Below, in pieces: positions 24,240 to 32,511 of a stretch of 64,000 nt of DNA. The stretch is taken from NCBI RefSeq assembly GCF_014650175.1, contig NZ_BMUL01000011.1:206322-270321 (forward strand), read 5' to 3'. A model generated the notes under the pieces. That model saw nothing but the letters and a program-made list of their open reading frames with translations, made no database searches and was not told the DNA's origin. The stretch's first letter is position 1, and the number at the start of each line of letters is the position of its first letter. This stretch comes from Streptomyces termitum. Lineage in GTDB: Bacteria > Actinomycetota > Actinomycetes > Streptomycetales > Streptomycetaceae. Both the position numbers and the translations under genes were made by a program.

Positions 24240-26987
24240 TCACGGCCTGAGCCTCAGCGTGTCCTTCGTCGCCGCGTCGACGGCGGCCTTCCCGTACGCC
24301 CAGTCGTACAGCTCGCCGTTGGCCCAGGCGTCCGTCTGGTCGGTGTAGTGGTCGTGGAAGGCGTGGCCGGAGGCGCCGGTCAGGTTGACCCACCGGGACC
24401 GGTCCCAGTCGCCGACGTTGACGACCATCCGCATGGAGGGCACCCAGATGACCTCGTAGCCGCCGGCCGCGTTCCAGCCGGTGGCGTCGACGGCCGCCTC
24501 GCCGCCGCCCAGGTTCCACGGGCCGCGGTTGAGGAGCCGCTGCACGATGCCGGGGCCGGCGGTGCCGAGGGTCTGGTTCTTCAGCGTCAGCTGGTGCAGG
24601 CGGCCCCAGCTCCAGGTGGAGACGTCCTTGCCGAGCTTGGCGGTCAGCTCCCAGCGGGCGTCCTTCATGGCGCGGGCGAGCAGCTGGTCGCGGGTCTCGG
24701 TGGCCGGGTCGGTGCGGGTGGCCGGGGTCTTCCACCACTCGCTCCTGTCCTGCTTGAGCAGCGGGCGGACCACCTCGTACCAGCGGTCGCCGCCGTCCGG
24801 CTGGGCCGAGTCGGGGTCGCGCTCGCCGCACTCGCGGACCAGCTTGTTCTGCTCGTCGACCGGGCCGGCGGAGTCGGCCGGGCGGACCATGACGCAGTCG
24901 CCCTCGGCGCGCACCTCCTTGGGCAGTTTGTCGCCGAAGGAGAGCTTGAGGACGTTGCGCCAGACGGCGTTGAAGTACGCGGCGGCGGCCGAGTCGGGCT
25001 CCTGCGCGTAGTCCCAGCCCTCAAGGAGCTTCTGGGCCTCGCGGACGTACGGGTCGGAGATGTCGACCTTCAGCAGCAGCGGGTTGAGCAGGGTCGCGAT
25101 CTCGCTGCGGTTGTCGGTCTGCATGGTGCGCATGTCGTCCGGCGAGATCTTCCCGCCGTCCTTGGTCTTCGACTCGATGAGGTCGTTGATCCGCTGGCTG
25201 CGCGAGCCGTAGCCCCAGTCCTTGGTGAGCAGGTCGCGGTAGGAGTCCGGCGAGATGACGGCCTGGTTGGCGGTGACGATGTAGCCGCGCTCGGGGTTGT
25301 ACTCGTAGGGCAGCTTCTCGAAGGGGATGTAGCCCTTCCAGCGGTACGCGGAGTCCCAGCCGGGCGCGGGCAGGGTGCCGTCGCCCTTGGCGCGCTGCGG
25401 GATCTTGCCCGGGGACTGGTAGCCGATGTTGCCCTTGGTGTCGGCGTAGACGAGGTTCTGCGAGGGGACCTCGAAGTTCTTCGCGGCGGCCCGGAACTGC
25501 TCGAAGTCCTGGGCGCGGTTGAGGGCGAAGATCGCCTCCATGGAGCGGCCGGGCTGGAGGGCGGTCCACTGGAGGGAGACGCCGTAGCCGGTGGAGCGGT
25601 CGGGGGCGGAGTTGCCGACGGGGGCCTTCTGGCCGACCTTCTCCAGTTCGGCGGAGCGGTCGGAGACCAGCGGGCCGTGCTCGGTGGAGCGGACGGTGAT
25701 GGTGCGGTTCGCGCCGCCGGCGACCTTGATGACCTCTTCGCGGGTGTCGAAGGGCTTGGTCCTGCCGTCGACGAGGTAGCCGTCGGGGCCGATCTTCTCC
25801 AGGTAGAGGTCGGTGACGTCGGCGCCGAGGTTGGTGAGGCCCCAGGCGATGGAGTCGTTGTGGCCGATGATCACGCCGGGCATGCCGGAGAAGGTGTAGC
25901 CGGCGGTGTCGTAGCGGCAGGTCGCCGAGACGGAGCGGCAGTGCAGGCCCATCTGGTACCAGAGGGACGGCAGCATCGGCGCGAGGTGCGGGTCGTTGGC
26001 GAGGAGCGGCTTGCCGGAGGTGGTGAGCTTCCCGGCGACGACCCAGGAGTTGGATCCGATGCCGTTGCCGTTGGGGCCGAGGAGCGCGGGGACGCCGTCG
26101 AGGACGTCGGAGAGGCCGGAGAGGGCGCCGAGCTGGGTGCCCGTGCCGCCGCCCGAGCCGGTGCCCGCGCCCGTGCGCGTACCGCCGCCCGTGCCGTCCT
26201 CCTCGTCGGCCGCGCCGGCCTCCGGGTCGAACTTCCCGGTGACCGGGTCGACCGCGCCGCGGTCGAGGATCGGCTGGTGCAGGGCGTACGGGTACTCGGG
26301 GTAGAGCTGCTTGATCTGGGCCTGCGTCAGCCGGCTGGTGAGCAGCGAGCGGTCGATCTCGTCCTGCATGTTGCCGCGCAGGTCCCAGGCCATCGCCTTG
26401 AGCCAGGCGACCGAGTCGACCGGCGTCCACGGCTCGATCGCGTAGTCGTTGGTGAGGGCGAGGGCGGCGTACTCGACGGAGACGTCCTCGGCGTCGCGGT
26501 CCTTCAGGTAGGCGTTGACGCCCTCCGCGTACGCCTGGAGGTACTGCTTGGTCTCCTTGCTCAGGACCGTGTCGTACTCCTGCTGCGCGACCCGGCGCCA
26601 GCCGAGGGTGCGCAGGAAGGCGTCGGTCTCGACCTGGCTCTCGCCGAACATCTCGGAGAGGCGGCCCGCGGTGAGGTGCCGGCGGACGTCCATCTCGTAG
26701 AAGCGGTCCTGCGCCTGGACGTAGCCCTGGGCGCGGAAGAGGTCCGCCTCGTTGTCCGCGTAGATCTGCGGGACGCCGAGGGCGTCGCGCTTCACCTCGA
26801 CCTCGCCGGAGAGCGAGTCGATCCGGAGCTCGCCGGTGGTCTGCGGGAACGAGGCCCGGACGGTGCCCACGCCCCACCAGCCGCCGAAGGCGACGGCCCC
26901 GACCAGCGCAAGGACCAGGAGCAGGACGAGCAGGCGGGCGCGCCTGCCTTTCTTCTTGGCGGGGGGCGCGGTCGTGTTGGAGGGCAT
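24240..26987 (-). CDS. Penicillin acylase family Ntn-hydrolase, membrane-anchored precursor
   Basis: 915 residues. A basic tail and one hydrophobic segment (LLVLLLVLALVGAVAFGGWW) at 20-40 form a signal or anchor. The A-chain follows, then a Gly/Thr-rich spacer at about 270-290 (GGGTRTGAGTGSGGGTGT) where the propeptide would be cut, and the nucleophile Ser312 in IGSNSW, the standard new N-terminus of the B-chain. B-chain motifs include NDPHLA, GVIIGHNDSIAWGLT and the late Asn region. The family autocleaves and hydrolyses amide bonds of penicillins, acyl-homoserine lactones or cyclic lipopeptides. Specificity cannot be read here. Stands alone, with a 214-base divergent region before the antiporter. 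Confidence 0.92.
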   Translation of the reverse strand: MPSNTTAPPAKKKGRRARLLVLLLVLALVGAVAFGGWWGVGTVRASFPQTTGELRIDSLSGEVEVKRDALGVPQIYADNEADLFRAQGYVQAQDRFYEMDVRRHLTAGRLSEMFGESQVETDAFLRTLGWRRVAQQEYDTVLSKETKQYLQAYAEGVNAYLKDRDAEDVSVEYAALALTNDYAIEPWTPVDSVAWLKAMAWDLRGNMQDEIDRSLLTSRLTQAQIKQLYPEYPYALHQPILDRGAVDPVTGKFDPEAGAADEEDGTGGGTRTGAGTGSGGGTGTQLGALSGLSDVLDGVPALLGPNGNGIGSNSWVVAGKLTTSGKPLLANDPHLAPMLPSLWYQMGLHCRSVSATCRYDTAGYTFSGMPGVIIGHNDSIAWGLTNLGADVTDLYLEKIGPDGYLVDGRTKPFDTREEVIKVAGGANRTITVRSTEHGPLVSDRSAELEKVGQKAPVGNSAPDRSTGYGVSLQWTALQPGRSMEAIFALNRAQDFEQFRAAAKNFEVPSQNLVYADTKGNIGYQSPGKIPQRAKGDGTLPAPGWDSAYRWKGYIPFEKLPYEYNPERGYIVTANQAVISPDSYRDLLTKDWGYGSRSQRINDLIESKTKDGGKISPDDMRTMQTDNRSEIATLLNPLLLKVDISDPYVREAQKLLEGWDYAQEPDSAAAAYFNAVWRNVLKLSFGDKLPKEVRAEGDCVMVRPADSAGPVDEQNKLVRECGERDPDSAQPDGGDRWYEVVRPLLKQDRSEWWKTPATRTDPATETRDQLLARAMKDARWELTAKLGKDVSTWSWGRLHQLTLKNQTLGTAGPGIVQRLLNRGPWNLGGGEAAVDATGWNAAGGYEVIWVPSMRMVVNVGDWDRSRWVNLTGASGHAFHDHYTDQTDAWANGELYDWAYGKAAVDAATKDTLRLRP

Positions 26988-27131
26988 CGCTGTCCTTCGA
27001 GGGGCAGGGTGGTCCTGGAGTACGGGAGCAACCTTAGGCGCAGCGCCCGCGGCCCCCGGACCCGGCTTCGGGAAGGGAACCGTACGCCCGATCGGCCCAG
27101 CGCAAAGAAGGCGTCAAGAAAGCGTTAAAGA

Positions 27132-27145
27132 TTAGGTAAGGTAAC
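27132..27145. promoter_or_regulatory. Iron-box-like half site
   Basis: TTAGGTAAGGTAAC resembles one side of the TTAGGTTAGGCTAACCTAA box bound by DmdR1/IdeR-type iron repressors, but the second half is poor. It overlaps a possible -10 (TAAGGT, 27137-27142) for the antiporter gene, so it may simply be AT-rich promoter sequence. Confidence 0.25.
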
Positions 27146-27201
27146 GAAGTACCTGCCGCTGGAGGAACGATCCGGCCGCTGCGAGGGAAGGGACCGGCGC
27201 A

Positions 27202-28794
27202 CTGACTGTCCACCAGCTCAACGAACTCCTGCTGATCAGCTCACTGGTGCTGCTGATCGCGGTCGCCGCCGTGCGGATCTCGTCCCGCAGCGGGCTCCCC
27301 AGCCTGCTGCTCTACCTCGGCATCGGCATCGCGCTCGGCCAGGACGGCATCGGCAACGTCGCCTTCGACAACGCCGAGCTGACCCAGGTCATCGGCTACG
27401 CCGCGCTCGTCGTCATCCTCGCCGAGGGCGGTCTCGGCACGAAGTGGAAGGAGATCAAGCCGGCCCTGCCGGCCGCGGTCGTCCTCTCCACCCTCGGTGT
27501 CGCCGTCAGCGTCGGCATCACCGCCGCCGGCGCCCACTACCTCGTCGGCCTGGAGTGGCGGCAGGCGCTGATCATCGGCGCGGTCGTCTCCTCCACCGAT
27601 GCCGCCGCCGTCTTCTCCGTGCTCCGCAAGGTGCCGCTGCCGTCCCGGGTGACCGGCGTCCTGGAGGCCGAGTCCGGCTTCAACGACGCCCCCGTCGTCA
27701 TCCTCGTCGTCGCCTTCTCCACCGCCGGACCGGTCGACGACTGGTACGTCCTGGTCGGCACGATCGCCCTGGAGCTGGCCATCGGCGCCGCCGTCGGCCT
27801 CGCGGTCGGCTTCGTCGGGGCGTACGGGCTCAAGCACATCGCGCTGCCCGCCTCCGGCCTCTACCCGATCGCCGTCATGGCCATCGCCGTCACCGCCTAC
27901 GCGGCCGGCGCGCTCGCCCACGGCTCCGGCTTCCTCGCCGTCTACCTGGCCTCGATGATCCTCGGCAACGCCAAGCTGCCGCACGCCCCCGCCAACCGGG
28001 GCTTCGCCGAGGGCCTCGGCTGGATCGCCCAGATCGGCATGTTCGTCCTGCTCGGCCTGCTCGTCACCCCGCACGACCTGGTCAACGACTTCTGGCCGGC
28101 GGTCGTCATCGGCCTGGTCCTGACGATGGTGGCCCGGCCGATGGAGGTCCTGGTCAGCCTGCTGCCCTTCCGGATCCCCTGGCAGGAGCAGGCCCTGATG
28201 TCCTGGGCCGGACTGCGCGGCGCCGTCCCCATCATCCTCGCCACCATTCCGATGGTGGGGCAGATCGAGGGCAGCGAGCGGATCTTCAACATCGTCTTCG
28301 TGCTCGTCGTCGTCTACACCCTGATCCAGGGCCCGACCCTGCCCTGGCTCGCCAGGGCCCTCAAGCTCGGCGACTCCGCCGGGGCGGCCGACCTGGGCGT
28401 GGAGTCCGCCCCGCTGGAGCGGCTGCGCGGCCACCTGCTCTCCGTCGCCGTCCCGGAGGGCTCCCGGATGCACGGCGTGGAGGTCGCCGAGCTGCGGCTG
28501 CCGGCCGGTTCGGCCGTCACCCTCGTCGTCCGCGACGGCGCGAGCTTCGTGCCCGGCCCGGCCACCGTGCTCAGGACCGGCGACGAGCTCCTCGTGGTCG
28601 CCACCGACCCGGTGCGGGACGCCACCGAGCGCCGGCTGCGGGCGGTCGGCCAGGGCGGCAAGCTGGCCGGCTGGCTCGGCACCGGCGACGGCCGGGAGAC
28701 GGTCACCCCGACCCGGACCCGCTTCCACCGGCCCTCGTCGGTGACCGGTCCGATACCGGTGAAGCCGGTGAAGGACGAAGGGACGAAGCGTTAA
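27202..28794 (+). CDS. CPA1-type cation/proton antiporter with C-terminal TrkA-C domain
   Basis: 530 residues if translation begins at CTG 27202. GAGGGAAGGGA lies ahead of it and no ATG, GTG or TTG occurs in frame between the stop at 27142 and GTG 27247. Starting at 27247 would delete half of the first membrane helix (LLISSLVLLIAVAAVRI). About 12 helices follow. The transport core has the CPA1 residues in GVLEAESGFNDAPVVILV (Phe-Asn-Asp) and SWAGLRGAVPIILA. A cytoplasmic RCK_C/TrkA-C domain at about 405-490 (VPEGSRMHGVEVAELRLPAG ... GDELLVVATDP) gives ligand control. Likely exchanges K+ or Na+ for protons, NhaP2/CvrA-like. Confidence 0.88.
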   Translation: MTVHQLNELLLISSLVLLIAVAAVRISSRSGLPSLLLYLGIGIALGQDGIGNVAFDNAELTQVIGYAALVVILAEGGLGTKWKEIKPALPAAVVLSTLGVAVSVGITAAGAHYLVGLEWRQALIIGAVVSSTDAAAVFSVLRKVPLPSRVTGVLEAESGFNDAPVVILVVAFSTAGPVDDWYVLVGTIALELAIGAAVGLAVGFVGAYGLKHIALPASGLYPIAVMAIAVTAYAAGALAHGSGFLAVYLASMILGNAKLPHAPANRGFAEGLGWIAQIGMFVLLGLLVTPHDLVNDFWPAVVIGLVLTMVARPMEVLVSLLPFRIPWQEQALMSWAGLRGAVPIILATIPMVGQIEGSERIFNIVFVLVVVYTLIQGPTLPWLARALKLGDSAGAADLGVESAPLERLRGHLLSVAVPEGSRMHGVEVAELRLPAGSAVTLVVRDGASFVPGPATVLRTGDELLVVATDPVRDATERRLRAVGQGGKLAGWLGTGDGRETVTPTRTRFHRPSSVTGPIPVKPVKDEGTKR

Positions 28795-29059
28795 TCACGG
28801 GCATTAATTCGGGGTCGGAAGCGTTCTCCCCTGTGGAATCACAGGAAGGAGGGCGCTCCTCCCTGTACCATGAAGGCACACTTGATCGAACCAACTCTGC
28901 CTGAAGCAGAGCTGGCGCGACCGTATGGCGGCCGCGGAGCCCCTCCCGCAGTGAGGGCCCACCCGGTATCTACCGCAGTTCCGCGCATGAGGACAGCTCT
29001 CGGCGACACCGGCACCACCGTGCCACGGCGCGCTACCAGGCGGCAGAAAGGCAAGGACC

Positions 29060-30337
29060 GTGGCGTCCACGGTCGTCACCGGGAAGCGGCCCGGATACGG
29101 GCAGCTCCTGCGCACCCCCGGTGCGCTCTCGTTTCTGATCCCCGGCTTCGCCGCCCGCCAGCCCTTCGCGATGCTCACCATCGGCATCGTCCTGCTGGTC
29201 CAGCACACCACCGGTTCCTACGGCAGCGCCGGCGCCGTCGCCGCCGTCACCGGTGTCTCGATGGCCGTCTTCGCCCCGCAGAGCGGCAAGCTCGCCGACC
29301 GCTTCGGCCAGCGCGCCGTCCTCCTGCCCGGCGTCCTCGTCCACTCCGCCTCCGTCTCCCTGCTCGTCGTGCTCGCGCTGGCCGGGGCCCCGCTGTGGGC
29401 CCTGTTCCTCGCCGCCGTGCCCGCCGGCGCCTCCGTCCCGCAGGTCGGCCCGATGGTCCGGGCCCGCTGGGCGGCGAAGCTGGACGGCACGCCCCTGATG
29501 CCGACGGCCGCCGCCTTCGAGTCGGTCACCGACGAGTTCACCTTCGTCGTCGGACCGGTCCTCGCCACCGCCCTGTGCACCGGGATCCACCCGGCCGCCG
29601 GCCTGATCACCGAGGCGGCCCTCACCCTCGTCGGCGGCCTCTTCTTCGCCGCCCAGCGCGCCACCCAGCCGCCGCACGGCCTCCTCGCCGCCGGCCGCGC
29701 CAACGGCGAGGAGCACCGCTCCGCGCTCTCCGTCCCCGGCGTCCGCGTCCTGATCGTCGCCTTCCTCGGCATCGGCGCCGTCTTCGGCGGGATGCAGGTC
29801 TCGCTGACCGCCTTCAGCGAGGAGATCGGCAACCCCGGCGCCAACGGCCTGCTGTACGGCGTCTTCGCGGCCGGCAACATGCTCGCGGGCATCGCCATGG
29901 GCGCCGTCGCCTGGAAGGGCGGGCCCCTGCGCCGCCTGATCCTGGGCTACACCGGCCTCACCGTCGCCGCGTCCCTGCTGTGGACCGCGCACTCGGTGGT
30001 GCTCCTCGCCGCCCTCGGCCTGGTCGTCGGCCTGTTCATCGCCCCGGCGCTGATCACCGGCTACACCATCGTCGAGACCCTGGTCCCGGCGACCGCCAGG
30101 ACCGAGGCGTTCACCTGGCTCACCGGCGCCGTCGCGCTGGGCCAGGCCGCCGCCGTCACCGTCGCCGGCCGGCTCGCCGACGCGCACGGCTCCGGCGCCG
30201 GATTCCTCGTCCCGGCGGCCGGCACGGCGCTCGCCTTCGTCACCCTCGTCGCCCTGCGCGCGCGGCTCCGGCCGCGCGAGACGAGCCGGGTCGCGGCACG
30301 TGGTGTCGGTCACCGCGTGCCGGTGGCGGTGGACTGA
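29060..30337 (+). CDS. Major facilitator superfamily exporter, 12 helices
   Basis: 425 residues from GTG 29060 with AAGGACC upstream. The MFS motif is seen as SGKLADRFGQRAVLLPG between helices 2 and 3, and an even spread of about 12 hydrophobic segments follows. There is no substrate-specific signature; drug or metabolite efflux is the usual role for such short MFS proteins. The 265-base gap before it (28795-29059) holds a 5-bp GGAGG/CCTCC hairpin close after the antiporter stop and a second small hairpin, CTCTGC/GCAGAG at 28895-28911. I see no supportable gene there. Confidence 0.85.
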   Translation: MASTVVTGKRPGYGQLLRTPGALSFLIPGFAARQPFAMLTIGIVLLVQHTTGSYGSAGAVAAVTGVSMAVFAPQSGKLADRFGQRAVLLPGVLVHSASVSLLVVLALAGAPLWALFLAAVPAGASVPQVGPMVRARWAAKLDGTPLMPTAAAFESVTDEFTFVVGPVLATALCTGIHPAAGLITEAALTLVGGLFFAAQRATQPPHGLLAAGRANGEEHRSALSVPGVRVLIVAFLGIGAVFGGMQVSLTAFSEEIGNPGANGLLYGVFAAGNMLAGIAMGAVAWKGGPLRRLILGYTGLTVAASLLWTAHSVVLLAALGLVVGLFIAPALITGYTIVETLVPATARTEAFTWLTGAVALGQAAAVTVAGRLADAHGSGAGFLVPAAGTALAFVTLVALRARLRPRETSRVAARGVGHRVPVAVD

Positions 30338-30367
30338 ACCCGCGGAATACGTCACTATGGACCGTCG

Positions 30368-30394
30368 TTAGCACTCGATGAGTGTGAGTGCCAG
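30368..30394 (+). promoter_or_regulatory. CIRCE element (HrcA operator)
   Basis: TTAGCACTC at 30368-30376, nine bases, then GAGTGCCAG at 30386-30394. This equals the consensus TTAGCACTC-N9-GAGTGCTAA except for two bases at the outer end of the right arm. It overlaps the start of the Shine-Dalgarno of the FmdB gene, so HrcA bound here would block that gene. The left arm is perfect and the spacer exact. Confidence 0.8.
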
Positions 30395-30405
30395 GAGGAA
30401 GACTA

Positions 30406-30714
30406 GTGCCGACCTACCAGTACCAGTGCACCGAGTGCGGCGAGGGCCTTGAGGCGGTCCAGAAGTTCACGGATGACGCGCTGACCGAGTGCCCCGCCTG
30501 CCACGGCCGCCTCAAGAAGGTGTTCTCGGCCGTCGGCATCGTCTTCAAGGGCTCCGGCTTCTACCGGAACGACAGCCGCGGCGCCTCGTCCAGCAGCTCG
30601 CCCGCCTCGAAGGGCACGTCGACGACCTCGACCCCTTCGCCGGCCCCGGCGGCCTCGTCGTCCGACGCGAAGCCGTCGTCCTCGCCGAAGCCCACCTCGA
30701 CGCCGGCCGCCTGA
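30406..30714 (+). CDS. FmdB-family zinc-ribbon protein
   Basis: 102 residues from GTG 30406 with AGGAGG at 30393-30398. It starts PTYQYQCTECGEGLEAVQKF and has a second CxxC in CPACHGRLKK, the four-Cys zinc ribbon of the FmdB regulatory-protein family, then FSAVGIVFKGSGFYRND. The rest is a Ser/Thr/Pro/Lys tail of low complexity. The biochemical role of the family is not settled. A CIRCE element in its leader ties it to the heat-shock/HrcA regulon, and a perfect 13-bp hairpin follows. Confidence 0.9.
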   Translation: MPTYQYQCTECGEGLEAVQKFTDDALTECPACHGRLKKVFSAVGIVFKGSGFYRNDSRGASSSSSPASKGTSTTSTPSPAPAASSSDAKPSSSPKPTSTPAA

Positions 30715-30731
30715 CCCGCGCCGAAAGCTCC

Positions 30732-30772
30732 GCCGAAGGCCCCGTCCGCACCTCACGGCCGGGGCCTTCGGC
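30732..30772 (+). terminator. Terminator of the FmdB gene
   Basis: GCCGAAGGCCCCG at 30732-30744 pairs perfectly with 30760-30772. The loop is 15 bases. It starts 18 bases after the stop codon. Confidence 0.8.
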
Positions 30773-30921
30773 ATGCCTGCGGCGGTGGACGGCCCGGTCC
30801 GTCCGCGCCCCCTCGCACGGGTGACCGGGTTGTCCACACCCGGGGGTCTGTCCACAGGCTGAAGCGGGGACGCGGGAACGGCGGGAGAGTGGGCCCGTCC
30901 ACATGTCCCGCGCGGGGTGCC

Positions 30922-31005
30922 TGTACGGGTCCCCTCGTACGGGCTCCTTTGTACGGGTCCCCTCGTGCGGGGTTGCCTGTACGGGGGCTCCGCCCGGGGG
31001 CCCGT
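30922..31005. repeat. Three 28-base tandem repeats before the CpaB-like gene
   Basis: Units start at 30922, 30950 and 30978, each opening TGTACGGG. The first two share TGTACGGGTCCCCTCGT exactly and the third has drifted. They lie in the 300-base non-coding stretch 30773-31072, the rest of which shows nothing else supportable. The repeats are not divisible into codons in frame with the next gene's chosen start. Confidence 0.75.
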
Positions 31006-31072
31006 ACGGCTCCGCGTCGGCGCCCGTGCCGGTGCCCGTGCGGGGCCGGCCGACCGGAAGGCGGTGTCCGCC

Positions 31073-31579
31073 GTGACCGAATCCGACTCCCCCACCCCCG
31101 TCCCCGCGCCGTGCGGGGTCCCGCCCTTTCCGCCGCTGCGGGTGCGCGGCACCCGGTCCCGGCTGCGCCGCGCCCTGCGGCGGCACCGGCACCTGCCCGT
31201 CACCCTGCTCGTCCTGACGGCCGCCGCCCTCGCCCTGGCCCGCTCCCCCGGACCCACTCCCGCCCCGGCCCCGGCGCCCGCGCCCGCCGAGGCCGCGGCT
31301 CCCGTGCGGCTCGTCTCCGCGCCGGTGCGGATCGCCGACGCGGAGGCCGTACGGCTGCTGCGGCCCGGCGACCGGGTCGACGTCGTCGCCGCGTCCGGCG
31401 GCGGGAGCGGCGGCGGGGCGCGCGTGATCGCCCGGTCCGCCCGGGTCGCCCGGGTCCCGGCGGCGGTCGGGGACCGGCCGGACGGCGGGGCACTGGTCGT
31501 CCTCGCCGTGCCGCGCGCGACGGCGGCGGAGCTGGCGGGCGCCGCCGTCACCTCTCAACTGGCGGTGACCCTGTGCTGA
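31073..31579 (+). CDS. CpaB/RcpC-like (SAF-domain) protein of Flp pilus type
   Basis: 168 residues from GTG 31073, with GGAAGG 11 bases upstream; GTG 31064 is the alternative. The N-terminal part is Pro/Arg-rich and cytoplasmic, then one membrane helix (LPVTLLVLTAAALALA) is followed by an Ala/Pro linker. The outer domain is RIADAEAVRLLRPGDRVDVV, a variable loop, then LVVLAVPRATAAELAGA. LRPGDRVDV and the closing strand match the RcpC/CpaB domain that follows a SAF fold in Flp-pilus assembly proteins. Other tad/flp genes are not nearby. It precedes mscL by 114 bases. Confidence 0.72.
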   Translation: MTESDSPTPVPAPCGVPPFPPLRVRGTRSRLRRALRRHRHLPVTLLVLTAAALALARSPGPTPAPAPAPAPAEAAAPVRLVSAPVRIADAEAVRLLRPGDRVDVVAASGGGSGGGARVIARSARVARVPAAVGDRPDGGALVVLAVPRATAAELAGAAVTSQLAVTLC

Positions 31580-31693
31580 TTCGCACGGACGCTCCGTCAA
31601 GTCACCTGCCCGTGTGTACGGATTGGACGCCCTCGTCCCCTTCACGGCCTAATGGCTGCGCACACAGCAGCACATACGAAGAAAGGCACTTCG

Positions 31694-32200
31694 GTGGCCG
31701 AGAAGAAGGAAAGCGTCCTGGCGGGCTTCAAAGCCTTCCTGATGCGCGGGAACGTGATCGACCTCGCGGTGGCGGTCGTCATCGGCGCCGCGTTCACGAA
31801 CATCGTGAACTCGGTGGTCAAGGGGATCATCAACCCGGTCGTGGGCGCCTTCGGCACGAAGGACCTGGAGAGCTACAGCACCTGTATCCAGGACCCCTGC
31901 CAGGTCGTGGACGGCGAGATGCAGGGCATCCTGCTCCAGTGGGGCCTCGTGCTCAGCGCGGTGCTCAGCTTCCTCATCACGGCGGCCGTCGTCTACTTCC
32001 TGATGGTCCTGCCGATGGCCAAGGTCCTCGCCAAGCGCGCCGCGCACGACAAGGCGAAGGAGGGCGTGGACGAGGTCATGGAGGTCAGCGAGCTGGAGGT
32101 CCTCAAGGAGATCCGCGACCACCTGATCGCGCAGCGCGGGCCGTCCTCCGGCTCGGGTTCCGGCGCCGCCCCGGGCGGTTCCGGGTCGCACTCCGCCTGA
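31694..32200 (+). CDS. mscL: Large-conductance mechanosensitive channel
   Basis: 168 residues from GTG 31694, which has AGAAAGG seven bases upstream; an ATG at 31652 is in frame but lacks one. Start GFKAFLMRGNVIDLAVAVVI and IGAAFTNIVNSVVKGIINPV form the N-terminal helix and pore-lining TM1. The periplasmic loop contains two Cys (TCIQDPC), TM2 is VVYFLMVLPMAKVLA, and a cytoplasmic helix ends VLKEIRDHL. The channel opens under membrane tension and vents solutes on osmotic downshock. The Gly/Ser tail is of the usual variable kind. Confidence 0.95.
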   Translation: MAEKKESVLAGFKAFLMRGNVIDLAVAVVIGAAFTNIVNSVVKGIINPVVGAFGTKDLESYSTCIQDPCQVVDGEMQGILLQWGLVLSAVLSFLITAAVVYFLMVLPMAKVLAKRAAHDKAKEGVDEVMEVSELEVLKEIRDHLIAQRGPSSGSGSGAAPGGSGSHSA

Positions 32201-32219
32201 CCCGGGCGGCGCTCCGGCG

Positions 32220-32438
32220 TCAGATGTGGTGCGGCGGCTTCTCGTCGAGGAAGCGAGCGAGGTCGGCGGCGCCGCCGCCGGTCAAAGGCCGCTCACCCCA
32301 CCCGCGGTCCGTGTCGTCCGCGGACTGCGCGTCCAGCGGATCGTCGAAGACGATCGCCGGCCTCGGCTTCCGCGCGTCGTCCGGTGCGGCGGCGGTCGGC
32401 CTCGCGTCTCGCGGTCCGTGGGCAGGGGCGGTGCTCAT
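32220..32438 (-). CDS. Small conserved-type Streptomyces protein, 72 residues
   Basis: ATG 32438-32436, GAAGAG directly upstream. Soluble, acidic and Pro-rich. It carries the ordered segment DDTDRGWGERPLTGG and ends DLARFLDEKPPHHI. WGER and a PPHH-like end are a combination I associate with small uncharacterised Streptomyces proteins. No function is known to me. Convergent with mscL (19-base gap) and separated by a hairpin from the downstream-ending membrane-protein operon. Confidence 0.7.
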   Translation of the reverse strand: MSTAPAHGPRDARPTAAAPDDARKPRPAIVFDDPLDAQSADDTDRGWGERPLTGGGAADLARFLDEKPPHHI

Positions 32439-32466
32439 CTCTTCAGGGTACGCCCGCTCCCCCGCC

Positions 32467-32507
32467 CCGGACCCCGGCGGCCTTCCGCCCGGCCGGCCGG
32501 GGTCCGG
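32467..32507 (-). terminator. Terminator of the molybdoenzyme operon
   Basis: CCGGACCCCGGC at 32467-32478 pairs perfectly with 32496-32507. It begins five bases beyond the last stop codon (32512) of the operon 32512-37600. Confidence 0.75.
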
Positions 32508-32511
32508 CCGG

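Noticed and set aside
28870..29059. Small ORF starting MKAHLIEPTLPEAELARPYG before the MFS gene
   Set aside because: It continues out of frame through the MFS gene and has no recognisable domain. The ribosome-like GGAGG lies inside a hairpin and too far away.
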